A stretch of DNA of 64,000 nucleotides from Bacillus sp. REN3 (GTDB taxonomy: Bacteria; Bacillota; Bacilli; Bacillales; Cytobacillaceae), in the NCBI RefSeq assembly GCF_017912555.1, contig NZ_JAERSD010000001.1, positions 202,162 to 266,161 of the forward strand. Direction: 5' to 3'. A model generated the notes under the pieces. It was not told the DNA's origin, searched no databases, and saw only the letters and a list, made by a program, of their open reading frames with translations. Numbering within the stretch: position 1 is the stretch's first letter; each line of letters opens with the position of its first letter. A program made the translations under genes and the position numbers. Shown here piece by piece: positions 16,692 through 26,100 of this stretch.

Positions 16692-18215
16692 ATGAGTTAT
16701 GTTGTAGAAATGTTGAATATCCGGAAAGAATTCCCGGGTATCGTAGCCAATGATAATATTTCCTTGTCATTAAAAAAGGGAGAGATACATGCGCTACTGG
16801 GGGAAAATGGTGCAGGGAAATCTACCTTGATGGGCGTATTGTTCGGCATGTATCAGCCGGAAAGAGGAACGATCAAAGTCAAAGGGGAGGAAGTGCGGAT
16901 AACAAATCCGAATGTCGCGAACCGCCTTGGCATCGGGATGGTGCATCAGCACTTTAAGCTTGTTGAAAACTTCACTGTTACCGAGAATATCATATTGGGC
17001 AGCGAGCCGTTAAAAGGCATCGTGCTGGATACAGAAAAAGCTGCCAAACGGATTGAGGAACTATCAAAGCATTATGGCTTGAATGTTGACCCTTATGCGA
17101 AAATCGAAGATATTTCTGTAGGCATGCAGCAAAGGGTCGAAATTTTGAAGATGCTTTACCGTGAAGCGGATGTCCTTATTTTGGATGAACCAACAGCGGT
17201 ACTGACTCCTATGGAAATCGATGAATTGATGAAGATCATGCGCAATTTGATCAAGGAAGGAAAATCCATCATAATCATTACCCATAAACTGAAGGAAATT
17301 AAAGCTGTCGCTGACCGCTGTACAGTCATACGCCGCGGGAAGTCGATTGGCACGGTCAATGTAGCGGACGCCAGCGAAGCCAGCTTGGCCGAAATGATGG
17401 TTGGCCGGCATGTTTCATTCAAAGTGAATAAGAAAGAAAGTACTCCTGGAGACGTAGTACTTAAAATAGATTCCTTGTCTGTCAAGAATAACAGGAAAGT
17501 ATTGGGGCTCAAAGATTTTTCACTTGAGGTCAAAGCAGGAGAAATCGTAGGGATTGCCGGTGTCGACGGAAACGGGCAGACTGAGCTGGTGGAAGCGATC
17601 ACAGGCTTGCGGAAAGCTGAATCCGGCAAGATCCTGATTAACGGAGAGGAAATCACAAACTCTCCAATTCGCCAGCGGATCGAGAGTGGTATTGGGCATA
17701 TTCCGGAAGACAGGCAAAAACGCGGACTTGTTTTGGATTACACTTTGGAATCGAATATGGTCCTGGAGATATACAATAAGCAGCCATTCTCAAAATATGG
17801 GCTTCTCAACTTCCCGGCAATAAAGAAATACGCTAAAAATATCATTGAAAATTTTGATGTGCGTTCTGGTGAAGGCGCGGCCTCCATCGTCCGAACCATG
17901 TCCGGGGGCAACCAGCAGAAAGCCATCATCGGCCGGGAAATCGAACTGGATCCAAAGCTTCTGATTGCAGTTCAGCCTACCCGCGGCCTTGACGTAGGAT
18001 CGATAGAGTATATCCATAAAAGACTGATAGAACACCGGGATAAAGGAAACGCAGTGTTGCTTGTTTCCCTTGAACTTGATGAAGTATTGCAGCTCTCTGA
18101 CCGTATTGCCATCGTCAATAATGGGGAGTTGATAGGCGTTGTAAAAGCTTCTGAAACAGATGAAAACGAAGTAGGTCTAATGATGGCAGGCGTGGCTAAG
18201 GAGAGAAGCATATGA
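16692..18215 (+). CDS. nupO: Nucleoside ABC importer ATPase (two ABC domains)
   Basis: A 507-residue fused double ATPase like RbsA. The first domain has Walker A GENGAGKST, signature SVGMQQR and Walker B DVLILDEPT. The second has the degenerate loop GVDGNGQTE, signature MSGGNQQK and LLIAVQPTRGLD. Such asymmetry is usual for sugar and nucleoside importers. The ATG at 16692 follows AAAGGTGAG; a GTG four codons upstream overlaps that site and was not used. The stop overlaps the permease start by ATGA. Confidence 0.9.
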   Translation: MSYVVEMLNIRKEFPGIVANDNISLSLKKGEIHALLGENGAGKSTLMGVLFGMYQPERGTIKVKGEEVRITNPNVANRLGIGMVHQHFKLVENFTVTENIILGSEPLKGIVLDTEKAAKRIEELSKHYGLNVDPYAKIEDISVGMQQRVEILKMLYREADVLILDEPTAVLTPMEIDELMKIMRNLIKEGKSIIIITHKLKEIKAVADRCTVIRRGKSIGTVNVADASEASLAEMMVGRHVSFKVNKKESTPGDVVLKIDSLSVKNNRKVLGLKDFSLEVKAGEIVGIAGVDGNGQTELVEAITGLRKAESGKILINGEEITNSPIRQRIESGIGHIPEDRQKRGLVLDYTLESNMVLEIYNKQPFSKYGLLNFPAIKKYAKNIIENFDVRSGEGAASIVRTMSGGNQQKAIIGREIELDPKLLIAVQPTRGLDVGSIEYIHKRLIEHRDKGNAVLLVSLELDEVLQLSDRIAIVNNGELIGVVKASETDENEVGLMMAGVAKERSI

Positions 18216-19300
18216 GAAACACCATCGTATCACTCATTTCTATTTTACTCGGTTTAATTGCCGGCGGAATCCTCATGTTGGCGATCGGCAGCAATCCAAT
18301 TGAAGGTTATTCCTATCTCATTCAGGGAGCCCTGAAAAACCTTGAGAGAATCGGGAATACATTAGCGACAGCTACACCATTGATCTTTACCGGACTTTCA
18401 GTCGCATTCGCGTTCAGGACTGGATTATTCAATATCGGAGCATCCGGACAGATGCTGATTGGCGGACTTTGTGCCTCTGCCATCGGCTTGACTTATGATT
18501 TTTCCAGACCGGTGCTTCTTTTCGTCATGGTGATGGCCGGCCTGGTAGGCGGAGCTTTATGGGCATACATCCCTGGTATCCTGAAGGCAAAGTTCAATGT
18601 ACATGAAGTCGTTTCAACAATCATGATGAACTGGATAGCCTATTGGACAGTGTATTATATCGTACCAGGTTATTTCAAGGGAGAGTTCCTTGAAACAGAA
18701 TCCAGGAAGCTTGCTGAATCTGCAACGTTAAGGACTCCTTTCCTTACGGAGATGTTTGATGGTTCCTATATTAATCTAGGTATCTTCCTGGCAGTCATCG
18801 CGACGATCATTGTCGGTTTCATCATCAACAAAACAACATTGGGATTCGAACTGAAAGCAGTGGGCTTCAACAGGTATGCTGCTGAATACGCCGGAATGAA
18901 AGTGAACCGGAATATCATCCTGTCCATGCTGATTTCTGGCGCACTTGCCGGAGTCGGCGGTGTAGTCCTATACACAGGAAATGCTTCAAGCATCCAGATT
19001 GGTATCTTGCCTTTCCAAGGATATGACGGAATTGCCGTTGCGCTGCTTGGTGCAAACTCACCAATCGGAGTCTTTTTTGCTGCTGTCCTCTTCGGGATTC
19101 TCTACTCTGGTACAGGATTCATGAACGCGATGACAGAAATCCCTCCTGAACTGGCAAACACAATCATTGCGATTATCATTTATTTCGCAGCTACAAGTGT
19201 ATTGATCGAGCGTTTGCTGAAAAAATTCGGAAAGAATGACTCGAATGGGAAAAATGCCAATGCCGATGTGCCAGTAGTCGAGAAGGGAGATTCGAAATAA
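18212..19300 (+). CDS. nupP: Nucleoside ABC importer permease 1
   Basis: A 362-residue integral membrane permease of the branched-chain/ribose (BPD_transp_2) type with about 8-10 hydrophobic segments. Motif-like stretches are ATATPLIFTGLSVAFAFRTG and FNIGASGQMLIGG, the conserved N-terminal part of these permeases, and FQGYDGIAVALLGAN. The C-terminal tail is short and charged. It overlaps nupO by 4 bp and precedes nupQ by 1 bp, so all three transporter parts are co-translated. Confidence 0.9.
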   Translation: MRNTIVSLISILLGLIAGGILMLAIGSNPIEGYSYLIQGALKNLERIGNTLATATPLIFTGLSVAFAFRTGLFNIGASGQMLIGGLCASAIGLTYDFSRPVLLFVMVMAGLVGGALWAYIPGILKAKFNVHEVVSTIMMNWIAYWTVYYIVPGYFKGEFLETESRKLAESATLRTPFLTEMFDGSYINLGIFLAVIATIIVGFIINKTTLGFELKAVGFNRYAAEYAGMKVNRNIILSMLISGALAGVGGVVLYTGNASSIQIGILPFQGYDGIAVALLGANSPIGVFFAAVLFGILYSGTGFMNAMTEIPPELANTIIAIIIYFAATSVLIERLLKKFGKNDSNGKNANADVPVVEKGDSK

Positions 19301-19301
19301 G

Positions 19302-20255
19302 ATGTGGACAATCATACAGCAAATATTTCCTTATGCGATTATTTTTACAATCCCTCTTCTCATTACAGCCTTAGGCGGTCTGTTCAGTGAAAGAAGCGGT
19401 ATTGTCAATATTGGACTCGAAGGCTTAATGGTCATCGGGGCATTTTCAGGGGCATTGACCATCCATTACCTTGGTGATGTGATTGATAACAATACGGTTG
19501 TGCTGTGGCTGGGGATTTTGGCTGCGGTACTTGCGGGAATCCTGTTCTCCCTCCTGCATGCTTTCGCAAGCATCAATTTAAGCGCGAACCAGATTATCAG
19601 CGGTACAGCGATCAACTTGATTGCGACAGCGCTTACCGTGTTCCTGGCCAGGAATATCACTGGAAGCGGGAACATCAGGATAACAAGCGGTTTTTCGCCA
19701 TCCAATGTGCCTGTCCTGTCTGATATTCCAATCATCGGAGACCTGTTTTTCACGAAAACCTATCCTACGACATGGTTTGTGTTGCTGATCCTTGTCGTAA
19801 GTTCCTTCATTCTTTATAAGACTCGCTTTGGCCTTCGCCTTAGGTCCTGTGGTGAGTTTCCGCAGGCTGCAGAAGCTGCAGGCGTCAATGTCACAAGAGT
19901 GCGCTATAGCGGTGTATTGATTTCCGGGGCATTCGCCGGCATGGGCGGTGCGTTGATCATTGTCACCTATGCGGGTGAGTTCACTGGAACAGTTTCCGGC
20001 CTTGGTTTCCTTGCGCTGGCATCATTGATATTCGGGCAATGGAAGCCATTCGGTGTATTGGCAGCAACCTTCTTCTTCGGATTTGCCAGTACGATTGCCA
20101 ACGTCTCACAGGTCATTCCGGAATTGGCTGTATTCCCGCCAATCATCCTGAAGATTTTCCCATATGTTGTGACGCTGATGGCACTCGTCATTTTCTCGAA
20201 ATCTTCCCAGGCGCCGAAGGCAGCAGGGGAAACCTTCGATTCTGGAAAACGATGA
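19302..20255 (+). CDS. nupQ: Nucleoside ABC importer permease 2
   Basis: A 317-residue permease of the same family as NupP, forming the second half of the membrane channel. Conserved segments are GGLFSERSGIVNIGLEGLMV near the N-terminus and ISGAFAGMGGALIIV. It has about 8 membrane helices. The start ATG follows GGGAGATTCG at a single-base distance from the nupP stop. A strong terminator ends the operon. Confidence 0.9.
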   Translation: MWTIIQQIFPYAIIFTIPLLITALGGLFSERSGIVNIGLEGLMVIGAFSGALTIHYLGDVIDNNTVVLWLGILAAVLAGILFSLLHAFASINLSANQIISGTAINLIATALTVFLARNITGSGNIRITSGFSPSNVPVLSDIPIIGDLFFTKTYPTTWFVLLILVVSSFILYKTRFGLRLRSCGEFPQAAEAAGVNVTRVRYSGVLISGAFAGMGGALIIVTYAGEFTGTVSGLGFLALASLIFGQWKPFGVLAATFFFGFASTIANVSQVIPELAVFPPIILKIFPYVVTLMALVIFSKSSQAPKAAGETFDSGKR

Positions 20256-20262
20256 TCATTTT

Positions 20263-20293
20263 GAGGTACCTACTTCCGGGTACCTCATTTTTT
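20263..20293 (+). terminator. Intrinsic terminator after nupQ
   Basis: GAGGTACC and GGTACCTC arms around an 8-base loop, then ATTTTTT, 8 bp after the stop. Confidence 0.9.
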
Positions 20294-20694
20294 ATGCAGC
20301 AAGAAGCTTCAACGCAGACGGCATTCGTTAAATGAAACGAGAGAAATTTTCTCCTCAACGAAAATTAATCGGGCCATTTCTATCCCCGCCTGGCGGGCTC
20401 CCGGATGACGAGCTTTTTGTTCATTTTATCGTAAATTCCCACAAATGAAATCTGGGTAATTGTCTGGGGATTTGCGCCTCAAAGGAAATAACGGCGTTCA
20501 ATTCTGCGACTGTGCCCTGACACCAGCCAAAAGGCAAACCTGCATCTCATTTAACCGGACAGGCGATCAAGCAAGCAAAGCTATGTTTAGTGCCGTTTTA
20601 ATTTTGATCAAAGGCATTGGTGGGGGGCTATGATAGTGGATTGAAATTAGCAGGAGAAACATTTCTGGCAGGAACGAATATTTTTGGAATATAT
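20294..20694. other. Gene-free interval between nupQ and the diguanylate cyclase
   Basis: About 400 bp with no supported gene, RNA or repeat. A small GAGAAATTTTCTC palindrome lies at 20340-20352. The interval has no resemblance to the repeat families elsewhere in the window. Confidence 0.5.
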
Positions 20695-20724
20695 TTAGTA
20701 AAAAAGTACTAAGTGTGATAAAAT
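20695..20724 (+). promoter_or_regulatory. Candidate sigma-A promoter of the diguanylate cyclase
   Basis: TTAGTA at 20695-20700 and TAAAAT at 20719-20724 with an 18-bp spacer, 46 bp before the start codon. Motif match only. Confidence 0.35.
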
Positions 20725-20769
20725 TAAGGAAAAGATGGTTAAAAATAACAGTTAAAAGAGGCTGTACAC

Positions 20770-21858
20770 ATGAAGTTATCTTTGTATTTGGATGATAGGG
20801 AAACAGAAAAAATCTTTTCATACCTGCGCTGGATTTTCCTGTTGATCGGTGTGGTTATCTTTTATTTTCCTCCTCTAGCGGACAGGCTGCAATTCACTAA
20901 AGAAAGCTTTCCTCTTCTGTTGACAATGGGGTTTCTTTATATGGCAGCAGCACAAGTTGCGCTGGCAAGACTATCGCCTGGAAACAAATATTTTGGCGTT
21001 ATGACTAAAGCAGGCATTGTGTTTGATTATGTTGCGCTCATATGGTTTTTGGTACTTACAGAAGGAGTGTTGTCCCCTCTGTTCCCGATTTCCTATTTAT
21101 TGGTCATGCATGCAACGATTTACTGGAGGACAAAAGGTGCGCTGCTTTCTTCAGCTTGCATGACAATCGGTTATGCACTCATTTATCTTTTACAAGGAAA
21201 TTTTGATTTTTACACATCCTTTATTTTTACTATCAATTTGTTCTTCATTTGGGTTGTCGGTGTTTTTGGCTCCCTGATTGTCATTCGCGAAAGGAAGCAT
21301 TTCAGGCAAAAGGAAATATTCCAGGAATTGATGTTCATTGATTATCTGACAGGCCTATATAACCACAGGCATTTTCAGGAACAATTGCGGCTGCTTGCTT
21401 CCTCTGGACAGGGCTTCAGCCTTGTGATGGGGGATATCGACCATTTCAAGCAGGTGAATGACCGATTTGGCCACATTACCGGAGATGCAATCCTCAAGAA
21501 AATCGGAGCAATTTTTCATGAACTGGCAAAAAAGTATGATGCACAGGCATTCCGGTATGGAGGAGAAGAATTCGCTTTTCTCCTGCCAACAACAGATGAA
21601 CTGGAACAAATTCGCTTTTTCGACGATTTATACGCCAGCCTTGCTGCCGAAGAGTTCCACGAAGAATGTCGGAGCATAACGATGAGTTTTGGAATCGTGT
21701 CATCACATGGTGAAGGGTTTCCGGATAAACTCCTCGGGCAGGCCGACCAATTGCTGTATGGAGCTAAAGCCGCCGGCAAAGACCAGACACATTTTGATAC
21801 AGGATTCATCTTTCGTTCTCCCTTAGCGCAGGGGGAAGTCGCATCTGCGAGGCAATAA
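20770..21858 (+). CDS. Membrane-bound diguanylate cyclase (GGDEF)
   Basis: A 362-residue protein with about five or six membrane segments in residues 15-175 and a cytoplasmic GGDEF domain starting at DYLTGLYNHRHF. The active-site motif is RYGGEEF, a functional variant of GGDEF, so it should make cyclic di-GMP from two GTP. The inhibitory I-site expected just upstream reads KKYD instead of RxxD, so product inhibition may be weak. It stands alone between its own promoter and terminator. In B. subtilis no such gene lies between spoIIIE and ymfF. Confidence 0.88.
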   Translation: MKLSLYLDDRETEKIFSYLRWIFLLIGVVIFYFPPLADRLQFTKESFPLLLTMGFLYMAAAQVALARLSPGNKYFGVMTKAGIVFDYVALIWFLVLTEGVLSPLFPISYLLVMHATIYWRTKGALLSSACMTIGYALIYLLQGNFDFYTSFIFTINLFFIWVVGVFGSLIVIRERKHFRQKEIFQELMFIDYLTGLYNHRHFQEQLRLLASSGQGFSLVMGDIDHFKQVNDRFGHITGDAILKKIGAIFHELAKKYDAQAFRYGGEEFAFLLPTTDELEQIRFFDDLYASLAAEEFHEECRSITMSFGIVSSHGEGFPDKLLGQADQLLYGAKAAGKDQTHFDTGFIFRSPLAQGEVASARQ

Positions 21859-21882
21859 AGCTTCCCATGAAGGGAAGCTTTT
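21857..21882 (+). terminator. Intrinsic terminator after the diguanylate cyclase
   Basis: AAAGCTTCCC and GGGAAGCTTT arms with an ATGAA loop, beginning at the stop codon and ending in TTTT. Confidence 0.85.
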
Positions 21883-22077
21883 GCTGCATATCGACTTTTA
21901 TGGAGCTCCCACTTGAAGGATGGCAAATCCCAAAGGTATAGTAAAGGTATATTTATTGGAATATTAAATAGAACAGGTACATTGTATACATAGAAGAATG
22001 TTTAGTTTGCATGATAACTGTAAATAGGATGGTGGCAATGTATTGCTGATTGCTTCGATAAATAAAGGAGGATTTCT

Positions 22078-23355
22078 ATGGCTCTTATCTCAGAAACGAT
22101 CAAGGAAATGAAAGGGTATAAGCTCCATATCGTTAAAACAGGAAAATTCAAGACAAATACAATCGTCTGGAGGATGAAGGCACCCCTTTTACAGGAAGAT
22201 GTCACAAAGAGGGCTTTGCTTCCACATGTTCTTCAAAGCAGCTCGAAGGCTTACCCGACGACCTCCAGGCTCCGTTCCTATCTTGATGAACTCTACGGTG
22301 CCAACCTTTATGTGGATGTCGCGAAAAAAGGGGAATACCATATCATCAGCTTTTCACTGGAAATAGCGAATGAAAAGTTCTTGATCGATCCGGAGCCATT
22401 GCTTAAAAAAGCCATGGAACTGATGGCTGAGGTATTGATGCATCCCCTTGCAGAAAATGATGCATTCGATAAAGATACAGTGGAGAAAGAAAAGCGGACG
22501 CTGAAACAACGGATCCAGGCTGTATATGATGATAAGATGAGGTATTCGAATTTCAGGCTTGTGCAGGAAATGTGCAAAGGGGAACCTTATGCACTCCATG
22601 TTAATGGTGAAATAGAAGACATCCCGGCCATTACAGAACAGAGCCTTTTTTCATATTACAAACAGGCTTTTCACGAAGATGAACTTGATCTCTATGTCAT
22701 TGGCGATGTCGAGGAAGGGGAAGTCGAGGAAATCGCAGGAAAGCTGTTCCAATTCGAACCGCGTATACCAAAGAAGGCTGAGCAAGCGTCGACTGTCGAG
22801 AATGCTGAAGAAATTGTCAAGGAACAAGACGATGTCAAACAAGGAAAGCTGAATATCGGATATCGGACAAATATACTCTATGGAGACAAGGAGTATTATG
22901 CGCTACAGCTATTCAATGGCATTTTCGGCGGTTTTTCCCATTCGAAACTGTTTCTGAATGTTAGGGAAAAAGCTAGTCTTGCCTATTATGTCGCCAGCAG
23001 GCTGGAAAGCCACAAAGGCTTGATGATGGTCATGTCGGGGATTGAATTCAAGAACTACGATTTAGCCGTAAAAATAATCGGGGAGCAACTTCAGGCAATG
23101 CAGTCCGGTGGATTCACCGATCAGGAAATAAGCCAGACGAAAGCTGTCATCGAAAATCAGATGCTCGAAACACTTGATACAGCGAGAGGAATGGTCGAAG
23201 TACTATATCACAATGTAGTCGCTGAACAGCCTGTGAACCTTGCTGACTGGCTTGAGGGTATGCGTCACACAACGAAAGAGGATATCGTGGAGGCAGCTAA
23301 GAAGGTGAAAATGGACACCATTTATTTCCTGACTGGATTGGAGGCGGATAAATAA
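22078..23355 (+). CDS. ymfF: YmfF, M16-family protein without the zinc motif
   Basis: A 425-residue M16 homologue. Where the HxxEH zinc site should be it reads LLPHVLQSSSKAYP, so it is probably a non-catalytic partner. The second-half motif RTNILYGDKEYYALQLFNG and a VREKASLAYY arginine/tyrosine segment are kept. With YmfH it likely forms a heterodimer like the paired AlbE/AlbF or mitochondrial processing peptidases. In B. subtilis the ymfF-ymfH-ymfI group has been linked to 5-aminopentanol modification of elongation factor P. Start behind AAAGGAGGA. Confidence 0.88.
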   Translation: MALISETIKEMKGYKLHIVKTGKFKTNTIVWRMKAPLLQEDVTKRALLPHVLQSSSKAYPTTSRLRSYLDELYGANLYVDVAKKGEYHIISFSLEIANEKFLIDPEPLLKKAMELMAEVLMHPLAENDAFDKDTVEKEKRTLKQRIQAVYDDKMRYSNFRLVQEMCKGEPYALHVNGEIEDIPAITEQSLFSYYKQAFHEDELDLYVIGDVEEGEVEEIAGKLFQFEPRIPKKAEQASTVENAEEIVKEQDDVKQGKLNIGYRTNILYGDKEYYALQLFNGIFGGFSHSKLFLNVREKASLAYYVASRLESHKGLMMVMSGIEFKNYDLAVKIIGEQLQAMQSGGFTDQEISQTKAVIENQMLETLDTARGMVEVLYHNVVAEQPVNLADWLEGMRHTTKEDIVEAAKKVKMDTIYFLTGLEADK

Positions 23356-24647
23356 TGGAAAAAATCATTTTTGAACAGCTTCAAGAAGAGCTTTATTACG
23401 AAAAAATGGAGAACGGACTCGTTGTCTATATCCTGCCGAAAAAAGGCTTCAATAAAACATACGCAACATTCACAACAAAGTATGGTTCGATTGATAACCA
23501 TTTTCTTCCGCCAGGAAGGGAAGAGTTCGTCAGGGTCCCTGATGGAATCGCTCATTTTCTTGAGCACAAATTATTTGAAAAGGAAGATGGAGATGTCTTC
23601 CAGCAATTCAGCAAACAGGGGGCATCGGCAAATGCCTTTACATCATTCACGAGGACGGCGTACCTTTTTTCAAGTACATCGAACGTTGAGAAGAATTTGG
23701 AAACCCTGATCGACTTTGTGCAGGACCCCTATTTTACGGAAAAAACCGTAGAAAAGGAAAAGGGAATCATCGGCCAGGAAATCACGATGTATGATGATAA
23801 TCCCGATTGGAGACTCTATTTCGGATTGATCCAGAATATGTATAAGAACCACCCTGTCAGCATTGACATTGCCGGGACAATTGAGTCGATCTCGCATATC
23901 ACGAAAGATATGCTTTATGAATGTTATAACACGTTCTACCATCCGAGCAATATGCTGCTTTTTGTTGTCGGACCAGTCCAGCCGGAACAAATCATGGCCC
24001 AGGTCAGGGAGAACCAGGCTCGGAAGCAGTATAAGAATAAGCCTGAAATCAAACGGCGTTTTGAGGACGAACCGGCAGCGGTTGCTGAAAAGAAACAAAT
24101 CCTCAACATGAATGTACAGACGTCTAAATGCCTTGTAGGTTTAAAAGCTCCCAGGACTGATCAGGCTGGAAGTGAAATGCTTAAAAACGAGCTTGCTGTC
24201 AATGTCATGCTCGATATCCTGTTTGGCAAAAGCTCCGATAACTATACAAGTCTCTACAATGACGGACTTGTCGATGACACCTTTTCATACGATTATACAC
24301 AGGAACAGGGCTTTGGCTTCGCGATGGTTGGCGGCGACACTTCGGACCCGGAGTTGCTTACAGATAAGCTTAAGGGGATGCTGCTCGAAGCAAAGAATGG
24401 TTCTGGCCTGACTAAAGCCAGCCTTGAACGGACGAAAAAGAAAAAAATCGGCGCATTCCTGCGGGCAGTGAACTCACCTGAATATATCGCTAACCAGTTC
24501 ACTCGCTACGCTTTCAATGAAATGGATTTATTCGATGTCGTACCGACCCTCGAGGCCTTGACACTTGATGATATCAAAAATGTGGCTGGCAATCTCATTG
24601 ACGAAGAACGGCTGACAGTTTGCCAGGTCATTCCGAAGAATAGATGA
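23355..24647 (+). CDS. ymfH: YmfH, M16 family zinc protease
   Basis: A 430-residue catalytic M16 protein with an intact zinc motif AHFLEHKLFE near residue 69 and the downstream glutamate region IIGQEITMYDDNP. Its start overlaps the ymfF stop by one base (TAATG), so the two are translated as a pair. YmfF supplies the arginine/tyrosine half and YmfH the zinc half, which implies one composite active chamber. Family knowledge links the pair to EF-P modification in B. subtilis. Confidence 0.9.
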   Translation: MEKIIFEQLQEELYYEKMENGLVVYILPKKGFNKTYATFTTKYGSIDNHFLPPGREEFVRVPDGIAHFLEHKLFEKEDGDVFQQFSKQGASANAFTSFTRTAYLFSSTSNVEKNLETLIDFVQDPYFTEKTVEKEKGIIGQEITMYDDNPDWRLYFGLIQNMYKNHPVSIDIAGTIESISHITKDMLYECYNTFYHPSNMLLFVVGPVQPEQIMAQVRENQARKQYKNKPEIKRRFEDEPAAVAEKKQILNMNVQTSKCLVGLKAPRTDQAGSEMLKNELAVNVMLDILFGKSSDNYTSLYNDGLVDDTFSYDYTQEQGFGFAMVGGDTSDPELLTDKLKGMLLEAKNGSGLTKASLERTKKKKIGAFLRAVNSPEYIANQFTRYAFNEMDLFDVVPTLEALTLDDIKNVAGNLIDEERLTVCQVIPKNR

Positions 24648-24655
24648 TGTTTGAT

Positions 24656-24680
24656 TGCGCCGGCCACTCCGGCGCATTTT
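24656..24680 (+). terminator. GC-rich hairpin between ymfH and ymfI
   Basis: GCGCCGG and CCGGCGC arms with a 5-base loop, then ATTTT. The T run is short; it may be an attenuating rather than a full terminator. Confidence 0.45.
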
Positions 24681-24707
24681 GCATGGACAAGATGGAGAGG
24701 AGTAAAA

Positions 24708-25430
24708 ATGAAGAAATTCGTACTTGTAACCGGCGCAAGCGGAGGCATCGGACAGGCGATTGCCTTGAAACTTGCCGAATCGGGTTATTCGCTGTATTTG
24801 CATTACAACAAGAACAAGAAGGGAATCAGCGAGCTTTTGGGGAAGTTGCAGCGATTCGAAGGTGAGTACCTTCCGATCAAAGCGGACTTATCTTCAAGGA
24901 CGGGTTATTTGGAGCTCGCATCCAGTGTTTTTTCCCTTGACGCAATCATTCATAACGCTGGCAATTCCACCTATGGAATGCTGGAGGAACTTGAACAGAC
25001 AGAAGCGGAAGAGCTGATCCAGCTTCATGTGACCTCTCCGCTCATGCTGACAAAAAAGCTGATGCCAAAACTGGTAGCCAAAAAAAACGGCTGTATCATA
25101 ATGGTTTCATCCATCTGGGGCCAAACAGGCGCTGCATGCGAGGTGGCTTACTCGATGGTGAAGGGGGCGCAAATATCGTTTGCGAAAGCATTGAGCAAGG
25201 AGCTGGCTCCTTCAGGAATCAGGGTGAACGCGGTGGCGCCAGGAGCCATTCACACACCAATGATGGCAGGATTCCCCCCGGATGAACTGGCAGCCATATC
25301 AGAGCAAATCCCTTCAGGTAGGCTAGGCACACCTGAGGAAGTTGCGGAAAGCATTGAGTTCCTTTTATCGGAAAGGGCGTCCTATATTACAGGCCAAGTA
25401 TTGTCAATCAATGGTGGATGGTACACGTAA
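24708..25430 (+). CDS. ymfI: YmfI, SDR family oxidoreductase
   Basis: A 240-residue classical short-chain dehydrogenase. It has cofactor loop TGASGGIG, HNAGN, the active-site pair in YSMVK with the upstream serine in MVSSIWG, and a C-terminal GGW like FabG. YmfI has been reported to act as the reductase in EF-P 5-aminopentanone/aminopentanol modification in B. subtilis, consistent with ymfF-ymfH upstream. The ATG at 24708 follows GGAGAGGAG; 19 upstream open codons have no ribosome site and run through the hairpin. Confidence 0.88.
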   Translation: MKKFVLVTGASGGIGQAIALKLAESGYSLYLHYNKNKKGISELLGKLQRFEGEYLPIKADLSSRTGYLELASSVFSLDAIIHNAGNSTYGMLEELEQTEAEELIQLHVTSPLMLTKKLMPKLVAKKNGCIIMVSSIWGQTGAACEVAYSMVKGAQISFAKALSKELAPSGIRVNAVAPGAIHTPMMAGFPPDELAAISEQIPSGRLGTPEEVAESIEFLLSERASYITGQVLSINGGWYT

Positions 25431-25532
25431 CGCGGGGCTTGGCCTTTTTTCAAAAGCTCGATTTTGATGCATAATAATCACGCCTCCTATGCAAAATAAC
25501 CTTGTACCATTTTTGATAAGGAGGTAATAAAA

Positions 25533-25790
25533 ATGTCTGTACTGGATAATTGGAATCAATGGAAGGATTTTCTTGGAGATCGTCTTCAGGAAGCCCAGAA
25601 CCAGGGAATGAACAAAGAAGTTGTCGGAGATCTTGCTTACCAGATAGGGGACTATCTTGCCAAGAATGTAGACCCTAAAAACGAGCAGGAAAGAGTCTTG
25701 ACAGACTTATGGTCAGTTGCCAGCCCAGAAGAGCAGCAGGCAATTGCCAACATTATGGTTAAGCTTGTTCAAAACAACGGGACGAGATAA
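25533..25790 (+). CDS. ymfJ: YmfJ, DUF3243 protein
   Basis: An 85-residue soluble, helix-rich protein of the DUF3243 family (SVLDNWNQWKDFLGDRL; VLTDLWSVASPEEQQAI). Function unknown. It has a strong ribosome site AAGGAGGTAAT and is closed by a terminator. It keeps the B. subtilis order ymfI-ymfJ-ymfK. Confidence 0.85.
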   Translation: MSVLDNWNQWKDFLGDRLQEAQNQGMNKEVVGDLAYQIGDYLAKNVDPKNEQERVLTDLWSVASPEEQQAIANIMVKLVQNNGTR

Positions 25791-25793
25791 TCG

Positions 25794-25838
25794 AAAAAAA
25801 GAGAGAAGAGGGGATGGGTTTGATTCCTCTCTTTTTTT
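25794..25838 (+). terminator. Intrinsic terminator after ymfJ
   Basis: AAAAAAAGAGAG pairs with CTCTCTTTTTTT around a 20-base loop that can itself fold. It starts 4 bp after the stop. Confidence 0.75.
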
Positions 25839-26100
25839 GTGCTGTTCGCCCTTGCTCTCAATCAAGTGATTCCGTTGCAAAAAGCTTTGTTGGAAAACGG
25901 CAATTGCCGCGGTTGGGATCCCTTTCAAAAATTGGCTATCGCCCATTCAGCATAAAAAACCCAGGTTGTTGCCAATTTCTTATTGAACGCCATCCGTTGC
26001 CTTGTTTTTCCTTTCATCTTCACCCAAAATCATATATTATAGAAGCTAGAGATTTCATGTCAAAAACTGTCGCACCTTATAAAGCATAGGGGGAGAAAGA

